Below, piece after piece: positions 17,061-24,237 of a DNA stretch of 64,000 bases. The translations under genes and the position numbers were made by a program. Under the pieces are notes generated by a model. It made no database searches, was not told where the DNA came from, and worked only from the letters and a program-made list of their open reading frames with translations. Every line of letters begins with the position of its first letter. Position 1 is the stretch's first letter. This stretch comes from Actinoplanes italicus (GTDB taxonomy: Bacteria > Actinomycetota > Actinomycetes > Mycobacteriales > Micromonosporaceae). The DNA lies in the NCBI RefSeq assembly GCF_003001815.1, contig NZ_PVMZ01000001.1, positions 62,001-126,000 on the forward strand. The letters are read 5' to 3'.

Positions 17061-17270
17061 CTACCCCGTATCACCATCCGTAACCACGGGGGCGCGGACC
17101 CGGGCGAGCCGGGCCGCGCTGCGATCGATCAATCCGTGCGCACGGCGGCGTGCGGCCTCACGGCGCAGACCGTCGCGCTGCGCGCGGCGCCGCGCCGCCC
17201 GCTCGACCCGCTCCCGGAGAGCGGTCCGCCAGTCGTGTCCGGCATCGCCGGTGAGTGCTTCCGTCGTCAT
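17061..17270 (-). CDS. Small Arg-rich hypothetical protein, 69 aa
   Basis: Highly charged small protein, starting MTTEALTGD from the ATG at 17270. The centre is an Arg/Ala-rich helix (ERVERAARRRAQRDGLRREA), and it ends VVTDGDTG. No membrane segment. GGTGAGG sits about nine bases before the chosen ATG; two upstream in-frame ATGs are possible. The Arg-rich amphipathic helix could bind nucleic acid or simply be an artefact of GC-rich sequence, though the ribosome site and acidic tail argue for a real gene. It ends 67 bp before the EamA gene on the same strand. Confidence 0.5.
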   Translation of the reverse strand: MTTEALTGDAGHDWRTALRERVERAARRRAQRDGLRREAARRRAHGLIDRSAARLARVRAPVVTDGDTG

Positions 17271-17371
17271 GCCCGACATCCTCACCCATGGGTGTGACAA
17301 CCCGGCCCGTCATCCACAGGCGGCGGGAATTCGGTTGGGCCCGGCGGCCGGTCCCTGCCACGATCGCCGGC

Positions 17372-18295
17372 ATGGTGGTGGCGAGTGGAGTGCGGATCGG
17401 CTGGGACGACCTGCCCGGCCGGGTCCGCCACGACATCGAGCGGATCATCGGTGGCGGTCCGGTGGTGTCGGCGGAGTCCCAGGCCGGCGGCTTTTCCCCG
17501 GGCACCGCCGACCGGGTTCGCACCGCTTCCGGCGTCCGGGCCTTCGTGAAGGCGGTCAGCCCGGCCCTCAACGAGGAGTCGGCCGCGATGGCCCGCCGCG
17601 AGCTGCGAATCAGCTCCGGCCTGCCGGCGGGCGTGCCGGTGGCCCGGGTGCTGGGCGGGTTCGACGACGGCGAGTGGGTGGTGCTGGTCCTTGAGGACGT
17701 GGCCGGCACGCATCCGCGTACACCCTGGGTGGACGGAGAGATCCGCGCGGCCGCGGCCGCGCTGCGCGACCTGGCCGCCATGCTCACGCCGGCGCCGATC
17801 CCCGATCTTCCGTCGGCGTCCGACCGGCTCGCACCCGCCTTCGGCCGGTGGCAGGAGCTGGCCGCGGCCCCGCCGGACGACCTCGACCCCTGGGCGGCCC
17901 GGCGCATGGACGCGCTGTCCGCGGCCGCCGGCCGGGGCATCACCGCCCTCACCGAGGGGCGGACCCTCGTGCACCTCGATCTGCGGGCCGACAACATCCT
18001 GATCCGGCCGGACGGGCGGTTCGTGTTCATCGACTGGCCGTGGGGCTGCGTCGGTCCGGCCTGGCTGGATTCGGTGCTCCTGGCGATCAACGTGATCGTG
18101 CACGGCGGCGACCCGGCCCCGCTGCTCGGCGGCGTCGACCGGGCGATCACCGTCGGGGTGATCTCCGGTGCCACGGCCATGTTCCAGTACTCGTCCCGCC
18201 TGCCACCGCCGCCGGGCCTGCCGACCGTCCGCGCGTTCCAGCGGTTCCAGGGCGAGGCCCTGCTGCCGTGGCTGCGCGCCGCACTGGACGGGTGA
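17372..18295 (+). CDS. Aminoglycoside phosphotransferase (APH) family kinase-like protein
   Basis: 307 residues with the APH/choline-kinase fold. The N-lobe has GGFSPGTADRV in the glycine-rich-loop position and VRAFVKAV with the ATP-binding lysine. The catalytic loop is HLDLRADNIL (Brenner motif, Asp as base) and the metal-binding Asp lies in VFIDWPWG. The family phosphorylates small molecules such as aminoglycosides, macrolides, sugars or homoserine; the substrate here is unknown and resistance should not be assumed. Start is ATG 17372 (MVVASGVRIG); upstream in-frame sequence overlaps the divergent small gene and lacks a better site. Confidence 0.85.
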   Translation: MVVASGVRIGWDDLPGRVRHDIERIIGGGPVVSAESQAGGFSPGTADRVRTASGVRAFVKAVSPALNEESAAMARRELRISSGLPAGVPVARVLGGFDDGEWVVLVLEDVAGTHPRTPWVDGEIRAAAAALRDLAAMLTPAPIPDLPSASDRLAPAFGRWQELAAAPPDDLDPWAARRMDALSAAAGRGITALTEGRTLVHLDLRADNILIRPDGRFVFIDWPWGCVGPAWLDSVLLAINVIVHGGDPAPLLGGVDRAITVGVISGATAMFQYSSRLPPPPGLPTVRAFQRFQGEALLPWLRAALDG

Positions 18296-18480
18296 ACCGG
18301 CTGAAACACCGCTGAACCACACCCGCTGCCGCCCCGTAACAGTTGACGGGGTTGACCGGTAGATGGGACCTCGAGCACACCGCACCGGGCCCGGCACGCC
18401 GGGGGACTAGGCTTGACGCCCGTGAACTGGGCTTCGGCGTGGCGGCCCGGGCGCCCAACCGAATCATGGAACGGAAGATG

Positions 18481-19695
18481 ATGAGCGACCAGCCCAAGGT
18501 GCGAGTCCTGCTTCTGGAGAGCATCCACCCCGACGCGGTTTCCCGCCTCGAGGAGGACGGTTTCCAGGTCGAGTCCCTGCGCAACGCGCTCGACGAGGTC
18601 GAGCTGATCGAGCGCATCTCCGGGGTCAACCTGCTCGGTATCCGCTCCAAGACCCAGGTCACCGCCAAGGTGCTGGAGGCCGCCGACAAGCTCGTCGGCA
18701 TCGGCGCCTTCTGCATCGGCACCGACCAGATCGACCTGGCGGCCGCGTCGGCCGGCGGCGTGGCGGTGTTCAACGCCCCGTTCTCCAACACCCGCTCGGT
18801 GGTGGAGCTGGCGATCGCCGAGATCATCTCGCTGACCCGCCGCCTCACCGAGAAGAACACGCTCATGCACGCGGGCGTCTGGGACAAGTCGGCCGACGGC
18901 GCGCACGAGATCCGCGGCCGCCGCCTCGGGATCGTCGGCTACGGCAACATCGGCACCCAGCTGTCGGTCCTCGCCGAGAACCTGGGCATGTCGGTGTCGT
19001 TCTACGACACCGCCGACAAGCTGGCGCTGAGCAACGCACACCGCTGCGCGAGCCTCGACGAGCTGCTGGAGTCCAGCGATTTCGTCACCCTGCACGTCGA
19101 CGGCCGCCCCGGCAACGCCGGTTTCTTCGGTGCCGAGCAGTTCGCCAAGATGCGTCCCGGCAGCCTGTTCCTCAACCTGTCGCGTGGCATCGTCGTCGAC
19201 CACCTGGCCCTGCGTGACGCGCTCAAGAGCGGCCGCCTCGCCGGTGCCGCCGTCGACGTGTTCCCGGCCGAGCCGAAGGGCCGCGGCGACGAGTTCCTGT
19301 CCGAGCTGCGCGGTCTGCCGAACGTGATCCTCACCCCGCACATCGGCGGTTCGACCGAGGAGGCCCAGTCCGACATCGGCGGCTTCGTGGCGAACAAGCT
19401 GGCCAAGTTCGTGACCGAGGGCAACACCACGCTCAGCGTGAACCTGCCCGGCGTCACCCTGCCCGAGCTGCCCGGCATGCACCGCATCGTGCACATGCAC
19501 AAGAACACCCCGGGCGTCCTGGCACAGGTCAACCGGATCCTCGCCGAGCACAACGTCAACGTCGAGGGCCAGATGCTGAGCACCCGCGGGGAGTACGGCT
19601 ATCTGATCACCGACATCGCCCGCGGTTACCCCGACGAGGTGCTGGACCAGCTGCGTGACATGGAGCAGACGGTCCGCCTGCGCGTCCTGAACTGA
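18481..19695 (+). CDS. serA: D-3-phosphoglycerate dehydrogenase SerA
   Basis: First enzyme of serine synthesis, oxidising 3-phosphoglycerate with NAD+. About 404 residues, the length of the E. coli-type enzyme (substrate- and NAD-binding domains plus ACT), without the extra ASB domain of the mycobacterial type. Visible: the NAD motif GYGNIG; the catalytic Arg in NLSRGIVVD, Glu in VFPAEP and His in TPHIGGSTEEA; and a C-terminal ACT domain (from about 335, HMHKNTPGVLAQVNRILAEHN) for feedback by serine. Start is ambiguous among ATGs at 18466, 18478 and 18481; GGAAG lies just before the latter two. A long stem-loop follows the stop. Confidence 0.96.
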   Translation: MSDQPKVRVLLLESIHPDAVSRLEEDGFQVESLRNALDEVELIERISGVNLLGIRSKTQVTAKVLEAADKLVGIGAFCIGTDQIDLAAASAGGVAVFNAPFSNTRSVVELAIAEIISLTRRLTEKNTLMHAGVWDKSADGAHEIRGRRLGIVGYGNIGTQLSVLAENLGMSVSFYDTADKLALSNAHRCASLDELLESSDFVTLHVDGRPGNAGFFGAEQFAKMRPGSLFLNLSRGIVVDHLALRDALKSGRLAGAAVDVFPAEPKGRGDEFLSELRGLPNVILTPHIGGSTEEAQSDIGGFVANKLAKFVTEGNTTLSVNLPGVTLPELPGMHRIVHMHKNTPGVLAQVNRILAEHNVNVEGQMLSTRGEYGYLITDIARGYPDEVLDQLRDMEQTVRLRVLN

Positions 19696-19704
19696 TGGCG
19701 GCAG

Positions 19705-19748
19705 CGGTCGAGACCGCCTGACCCGGCCGGGTCAGGTGGTCTCGACCG
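19705..19748. terminator. Long composite stem-loop, convergent terminator
   Basis: Outer arms CGGTCGAGACC (19705-19715) and GGTCTCGACCG (19738-19748) enclose a fully self-complementary core of CCTGACCCGG then CCGGGTCAGG (19717-19736), giving a stem of about 21 bp. It begins nine bases after the serA stop. It also contains the stop codon and last codons of the convergent membrane-protein gene, so it serves both strands. Confidence 0.85.
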
Positions 19749-21591
19749 TGAGCAGTGTGACCGGGGCGACCGCGTCCACGTCGTAACGGTTGCCGGTAGT
19801 CCAGTCCTTCGGGGTCAGCGTCGAGCCGGGCGCCACGTCGCGCAGGGTCCGCGACCCGGCGGTCACCGTTCCCGCGCCACCACCGACCTTTATGCGCACC
19901 GGGCTGCCGGTCGGCGCCCGCAGGATGAGCTCCTCCACCCCGCCGGTGATCTTCATGGGTACTGTCCCGGCCGCGTCGGCCAGTGTCATCTCGGCCCGCC
20001 TGGTGCCGCCGACCATCTCGATGCCCTTGATGCGGCCCTCACTCAGGTCGACGATCCGCTCGGCCGAGTATCCCGAGAACCGGATGGTCCACCGGACCTT
20101 CGCGGCCAGCACGACCTCCACCTCCCCGCCGGTGCCGGCGTCGTCGCGGGTGACGTCGACCCGCAGCCGGTCCTCGCGTACCTCGGCGCTGGGCTTGATC
20201 CCGGCGCCCTCGGGCGAGCTGATCCGGTACAGGTCGTCGCCGAGGTCCGCGATCCGCAGCTGGACCCGGTCGGTGGCGGCGAGCAGCTCGAACGTGGCGA
20301 GGGTCCGGTCCTCGAGCGGTCCGCTGACCACCCGGTCGTCTCCGCCGCCGCCCAGCATGTCGCTGATCTGGTTGTCGCCGGAGTAGTAGACGACGCCGGT
20401 GAGCGCCACGACCGCCAGCGCCACCACTCCGAGCACTGTCATGCCGGCCGTGACGAGCCGGGACTGCCGGCGGCGCGGCGGCAGTCCTCCCGGACCGCCG
20501 GGTGATCCCGGAGCCCCGGGACCGCCGGGACCGCCCGGTGCCGCGGGTGAGGTGACCGACGGCGGCAGGGTGTCGGCCCAGACGACCGGTTCGTCGCGGC
20601 GGCCCCAATCCGCCGCGAACCCGGTGCCGGCGGAGTTCCCCGCCGCACCGCCGTCCGCCCAGGGCGTGGCGTCCTGCCCCGCCGAAAAGCCGGACGCGCC
20701 GGAGAAACCTGAACCGGCACGCGATGCCCCGGCTTCCGAGGAGGCAGGCGATGAACCGGTGTCGAACGACGAAGCCCGGGACGAGACGCCCGGCGACGAG
20801 CCGCTTCCGAGGGACGAGCTCCGGGAGGAGTCCGCATCGAGCGACTCCGGCCACGAGGTGGTCGAGGCCGCGTCGGCGGGCAGGGTGCCGATGCCGACGC
20901 TGAACGGGTCGGCATCCGCCGGCCAGGACGACGCGTCGGTGCCGTTGCCGCTCTTCCGGACGATCGGCAGATCGTCGGAGGTGTCCCCACGACGGCGGCG
21001 CGGCAGCTCATCGCTGTCGTCCCGGCCCACCCGGGGCAGATCGCCGGTGTCCCCACGACGCCGCTGCGGCAGCTCAGCCGCCGCGGACCCGTCACCGCGC
21101 CCCCGCTTACGAGCACGCAGTCCGTCGCCGTCCGCAGAAGCGCGGCGCAGGCCGCCGGTGTCATCCGCAGAGATCCGGCGAAGACTGCCGGTGTCATCCG
21201 CGGACACCCGGCGAAGACTGCCGGTGTCGTCCCCCGAGACCCGGCGCAGGCCGCCGGTGTCGTCGGAGCCGCGCCCCCGGGAGGCCCGCGCCCCACCGAT
21301 CGGCCCGTCACTGAATCCGAACGAGACCCGCCCGGGCCCGCCCGGCGACGCCGGCCCGAACTCCGGTGGCGCCGGATCCGCGCCGCCCCCGGACGGGACG
21401 ACGGGTGAGCCAGGCGCGACGGCAGGAGAGGAGATCGACCCGCTCTCCGACGGTTTCGGATCCCCGAACCATCCGAGCGGCTTGTCGTCCCCCTCCTCTG
21501 CAACCTCCCGAGCCGATGGCCGCCGGTACGGCAGCCGGCCGGCCGGGCTCTCCTCCCCCTGCTCGGCTCCGGCCGAAGCGGAACGGTCCAC
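19732..21591 (-). CDS. Repeat-rich single-pass membrane protein, 619 aa
   Basis: No family recognised. The GTG start at 21591 follows GGGAGGAAT, which decides the start although the frame is open further upstream. Residues 1-375 are disordered and rich in Ser/Gly/Pro/Arg/Asp. They include four tandem 11-residue repeats of the type DDTGGLRRVSG (about 109-152), then a looser RGDTGDLPR/RDDSDELPR series and a GPGGPGAPGSPGGPGG collagen-like run. One transmembrane helix is at about 379-402. The C-terminal 215 residues are beta-rich (VEVVLAAKVRWTIRFSG, KITGGVEELILRAP) and probably extracellular, resembling adhesin-like beta-helix/DUF4097 folds. Topology would put the repeats in the cytoplasm. It lies 85 bp after the NarL-type regulator on the same strand. 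Confidence 0.8.
   Translation of the reverse strand: MDRSASAGAEQGEESPAGRLPYRRPSAREVAEEGDDKPLGWFGDPKPSESGSISSPAVAPGSPVVPSGGGADPAPPEFGPASPGGPGRVSFGFSDGPIGGARASRGRGSDDTGGLRRVSGDDTGSLRRVSADDTGSLRRISADDTGGLRRASADGDGLRARKRGRGDGSAAAELPQRRRGDTGDLPRVGRDDSDELPRRRRGDTSDDLPIVRKSGNGTDASSWPADADPFSVGIGTLPADAASTTSWPESLDADSSRSSSLGSGSSPGVSSRASSFDTGSSPASSEAGASRAGSGFSGASGFSAGQDATPWADGGAAGNSAGTGFAADWGRRDEPVVWADTLPPSVTSPAAPGGPGGPGAPGSPGGPGGLPPRRRQSRLVTAGMTVLGVVALAVVALTGVVYYSGDNQISDMLGGGGDDRVVSGPLEDRTLATFELLAATDRVQLRIADLGDDLYRISSPEGAGIKPSAEVREDRLRVDVTRDDAGTGGEVEVVLAAKVRWTIRFSGYSAERIVDLSEGRIKGIEMVGGTRRAEMTLADAAGTVPMKITGGVEELILRAPTGSPVRIKVGGGAGTVTAGSRTLRDVAPGSTLTPKDWTTGNRYDVDAVAPVTLLTVETT
21136..21268 (-). repeat. 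Four tandem 33 bp coding repeats
   Basis: Consecutive 33 bp units encode DDTGGLRRVSG, DDTGSLRRVSA, DDTGSLRRISA and DDTGGLRRASA. The units differ by a few bases, so the array is recent or homogenised. Each unit carries an RRxS sequence resembling a Ser/Thr-kinase target. Confidence 0.9.
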
Positions 21592-21676
21592 GATTCCTCC
21601 CTGCAGCGCACCCAACGGTGTGTCCCCCGATGGAAGTACGTAAGGAACCGCTCTTCCGGATGAGTGACGGGAAGGT

Positions 21677-22351
21677 TTACCGCGGGTCAGGTCGTACGAG
21701 TCCGCGCCGGGTGGCGATCGCGACCGCCTCGAGCTGACTGTGCGCGCCCAGTTTGGCGAGCACGGCCTTCTGATATCCGCGGCAGGTGTGCACGCTGATG
21801 CCGAGCCGCCGGGCCACCGCACGGGCGTCGAGACCGGCCGCCATCAGCTGCAACACCTCGTCCTCGCGCTGGGTGAGACCACCCGCGGTGAGGTTGTTGG
21901 CACGCTGTCCGGCGACCGCCGGGGTGGTGCTGCGCAGCAGCCGGGCCAGGATGTCGGTGGAGACGGTCATGCTGCCGCGGTGTGCGGTGCGCAACGCGTT
22001 CAGAACGTCACCGAGCGCGCCGTTCTTGGACAGGAAGCCGGCCGCCCCGGCGGTGGTGGCCCGCCGGACGAGGGTCTGATCCTCGCTGGAAGTGAGGATC
22101 ACCACACGCGAGTCGGGTTGGCGTACCCGGATCAGTTCGGCGATCGCGATGCCGTCGGCATCGGACAGTTCCGGGTCCATCACGATCACATCGGGCAGCA
22201 ACTCGGCTGCGAGCCGCAACGCCTCCGCCCCGGTCCGTGCGTGCCCGACCCATCGAAGATCGGCCTGACCTGCAAGAGCATGTCCCAGAAGCTCGGCGAA
22301 GGTCTGGTGACCGTCGACGACGAGCACAGTGATCGTCTCGCCGCTGTCCAT
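21677..22351 (-). CDS. NarL/FixJ-family response regulator (LuxR HTH)
   Basis: 224 residues. The receiver domain (about 8-125) has phospho-acceptor Asp59 in VIVMDPELSDADG. The usual acidic pair near residue 13 is reduced to a single Asp (VVDGHQ), and the conserved Lys sits in FLSKNGA. The C-terminal LuxR-type HTH (about 155-215) starts GGLTQREDEVLQLMAAGLDARAVA and ends with the recognition-helix region SVHTCRGYQKAVLAKLG. No kinase gene adjoins it, so it is an orphan; the altered acidic pocket may mean weak or absent phosphorylation. Start 22351 has GGAAGGTGAC upstream. Divergent from the SARP-like gene. Confidence 0.9.
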   Translation of the reverse strand: MDSGETITVLVVDGHQTFAELLGHALAGQADLRWVGHARTGAEALRLAAELLPDVIVMDPELSDADGIAIAELIRVRQPDSRVVILTSSEDQTLVRRATTAGAAGFLSKNGALGDVLNALRTAHRGSMTVSTDILARLLRSTTPAVAGQRANNLTAGGLTQREDEVLQLMAAGLDARAVARRLGISVHTCRGYQKAVLAKLGAHSQLEAVAIATRRGLVRPDPR

Positions 22352-22558
22352 ACGTCACCTTCCTCGATGTGCCCCCGGCGGGCTCCGCGCAGTCTAAGGA
22401 TTACCCGACGGACTGCCTTCCCTACCAACAGCCTGCCCAGTGGTACGCCTGACGACCGGTTGCCTCCGAGCGGACCTGATGACCAGTCTTTCGGTCAACC
22501 CGCCCCCCTCGCTTTGGGGCTTGCCGGTTATACCGCCCGGCCCGCAGAGTTCTGGATC

Positions 22559-23044
22559 ATGCACGACATCCAGCTCTTCGGCCGTCTCGAGGTCCGCACC
22601 CGTGGCATCCGCCTGACCGGGAACGACTTCGGTGGCGCCCGGCCACGTCACCTGCTCGCCCTGCTCGCACTGCGGGGTGAGTGGTCGCTTGTGGAGCTGG
22701 CCGACACGCTGGGTGTCTCCACCGCCACGCTGAAGGACGATCTGGCGATGCTGCGCGACCGCCTGGAGCCGGGGGTCCGCCCGCGTGACTCGGTGATCGC
22801 GACCCACCGGGGCCGGGTCCGCCTGGTCACCGAGCGGGTGCACGTGGACGCCGCCACCTTCGACGAGCTGATCGCGATCGCGGCGGAGCGCACACCGGCC
22901 CGCGCCGCCCGGCTGCTGGCGGCGGCGGCCTTCCTGGCCTCGCGCCCGCTGCTGGAGGACGAGGACGCGCCATGGGCGGCCGAGGCCCGCGCCGAGTACC
23001 GCGCAAAACTGATCATGGCAAACACCCCGCAGCCGATCAGCTGA
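22559..23044 (+). CDS. Short SARP/AfsR-like DNA-binding protein
   Basis: 161 residues from ATG 22559. It opens like SARP regulators (IQLFGRLEVRTRGIRLTG) and has an OmpR-type winged helix (RPRHLLALLALRG, then TLKDDLAMLRDRLEPG and VIATHRGRVRLV). Only the beginning of a BTAD-like helical region follows (VHVDAATFDELIAIA). SARPs are normally 250 residues or more, so this one has lost most of the BTAD, or it is a natural one-domain form. It is divergent from the orphan NarL-type regulator over 207 bp. The ribosome site is weak. Target genes unknown. Confidence 0.72.
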   Translation: MHDIQLFGRLEVRTRGIRLTGNDFGGARPRHLLALLALRGEWSLVELADTLGVSTATLKDDLAMLRDRLEPGVRPRDSVIATHRGRVRLVTERVHVDAATFDELIAIAAERTPARAARLLAAAAFLASRPLLEDEDAPWAAEARAEYRAKLIMANTPQPIS

Positions 23045-23115
23045 GCCGCGAGGGACGAACACCCCGAAGGGCGAGCACCCCGCAGCCGATCCGATAGCTG
23101 CCGGAGAATGACCGG

Positions 23116-23721
23116 GTGCTGCCCACCACCCTGTCCCCGGTGCCGCTGGCCCCGGAACTCTCCCTCTACCTCGTCACCCAGCCGGTCGGGCTCTTCGACC
23201 TGACCGGCGGCGAGTTCCGCAGCGATCAGCCGCCGCCGTTCTGGGCGTTCGCCTGGGCGGGCGGCCAGGCCCTGGCCCGCTTCCTGCTCGACCATCCGCA
23301 CGAGGTGACCGGCCGCCGGGTGCTGGACGTCGCCACCGGCTCCGGGGTGGCCGCGATCGCCGCCGCCCACGCCGGGGCCGCCGCCGTGGCCTGCACCGAC
23401 ATCGACCCGGCCGCGGTCGAGGCGGCCCATCGCAACGCCGGCGCCAACGGCCTGTCGCTGGCCGGTGAGGTCGACCTGCCGCAGGTGGTGCTGGCCGGCG
23501 ACGTCTTCTACAGCCCGGCGGTGGCCCCGCGGATGGTGGCCCAGCTGCGTGGTTTCCGGGACGCGGGCGCGACCGTGCTGGTCGGCGACCCGGGCCGCGG
23601 TTTCTTCCCCGAGCGCCTGTTCGACCTGGTGACCGAATACGTCGTGCCGGTGCCGGCCGCGCTGGAGGACACCGAGACGCTCGTCACGGGCATCTGGCGT
23701 ATGCGTTCATCACGCAACTAG
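23116..23721 (+). CDS. Class I SAM-dependent methyltransferase (PrmA/ETFB-KMT-like)
   Basis: 201 residues. The SAM-binding motif I is RVLDVATGSGVAAIAAAHAG, followed by ACTDIDPAAVEAAHRNAGANG (acidic residue binding the SAM ribose) and a later VVLAGDVFYSPAVA. The N-terminal segment (PPPFWAFAWAGGQALARFLLD) is the hallmark of the protein-lysine methyltransferase group related to PrmA and ETFB-lysine methyltransferase, so a protein substrate is likely. GTG start at 23116. The stop codon lies within the presumed operator of the next gene. Confidence 0.85.
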   Translation: MLPTTLSPVPLAPELSLYLVTQPVGLFDLTGGEFRSDQPPPFWAFAWAGGQALARFLLDHPHEVTGRRVLDVATGSGVAAIAAAHAGAAAVACTDIDPAAVEAAHRNAGANGLSLAGEVDLPQVVLAGDVFYSPAVAPRMVAQLRGFRDAGATVLVGDPGRGFFPERLFDLVTEYVVPVPAALEDTETLVTGIWRMRSSRN

Positions 23722-23733
23722 TTGTAGGCTACA
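23715..23733 (+). promoter_or_regulatory. Probable MarR operator over the promoter of the efflux operon
   Basis: Two overlapping palindromes: CAACTAGTTG (23715-23724) and TGTAG-G-CTACA (23723-23733). The second contains TAGGCT (23725-23730), a good actinobacterial -10 hexamer. The site lies about 30-50 bp upstream of the marR start and overlaps the stop codon of the methyltransferase gene. Autorepression by the MarR protein is the natural reading. Confidence 0.65.
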
Positions 23734-23763
23734 CGCATATCTCGATCCGGAGGAACGACGCCC

Positions 23764-24237
23764 GTGCACGAACAGGAATCCACCCGGCTCGCCGACGAAA
23801 TCACGCGTTTGGTCCGGATGGGCGCGCGATTCCGGGGCATGCTCAAGACCGGAGATCTCGGAGCCGAGTTCTCCGCACTGATGCTGCTGCCACCGTTGCG
23901 CGCGATGGGCCCGATGCGGGTCACCGACCTGGCCGAGGTCAAAGGGGCCGATCCGTCGACGGTCAGCCGCCAGGCCGCCCAGCTCGTCAAGGCGGGCCTG
24001 GCCCGCCGTGAGGCGGATCCAGCCGACGGCCGCGCGTCGCGCCTCGCCGTGACCGAGGCCGGGGTGGCGGCCTGTGAGCGGGTGCGCCAGGCCCGGGTGG
24101 CCATGCTCACCCGGGTGCTGACCGACTGGCCGGCCGACCGGGTCGCGGCCTTCACGGATCTTTTCGAAGAGTTCAACGACGCGGTCGAGGCGCACCTGCG
24201 CTCCGACCCGGGATCACCCCCACGGGAGACTGCGTGA
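23764..24237 (+). CDS. MarR-family transcriptional regulator
   Basis: 157-residue winged-helix regulator. The HTH segment (about 58-80) is MRVTDLAEVKGADPSTVSRQAAQLVKAG. The wing holds the classic DPADGRASRLAVTEAG with the conserved Asp and Arg. Helical ends form the dimer interface. GTG start at 23764 with GGAGGAAC upstream. Its stop overlaps the start of the DHA2 transporter (GTGA), so it is almost certainly the local repressor of that pump, released by a small-molecule ligand. Confidence 0.93.
   Translation: MHEQESTRLADEITRLVRMGARFRGMLKTGDLGAEFSALMLLPPLRAMGPMRVTDLAEVKGADPSTVSRQAAQLVKAGLARREADPADGRASRLAVTEAGVAACERVRQARVAMLTRVLTDWPADRVAAFTDLFEEFNDAVEAHLRSDPGSPPRETA

Noticed and set aside
17372..18295. 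Aminoglycoside-resistance gene
   Set aside because: The kinase fold is clear but the APH family is broad; nothing in the sequence or context shows aminoglycosides as substrates.
18343..18375. TTGACG/TTGACC pair as the serA promoter
   Set aside because: No -10 hexamer at 16-18 bp from either box; TAGGCT at 18408 has no matching -35, so I do not call a promoter.
17158..19551. A 797-codon minus-strand open frame opposite serA and the phosphotransferase gene
   Set aside because: serA and the APH-family gene on the plus strand have full conserved motifs; the antisense frame has only low-complexity composition.
21136..21268. 33 bp tandem repeats considered as a CRISPR array
   Set aside because: The units are directly adjacent without spacers and encode in-frame peptide repeats of a membrane protein.
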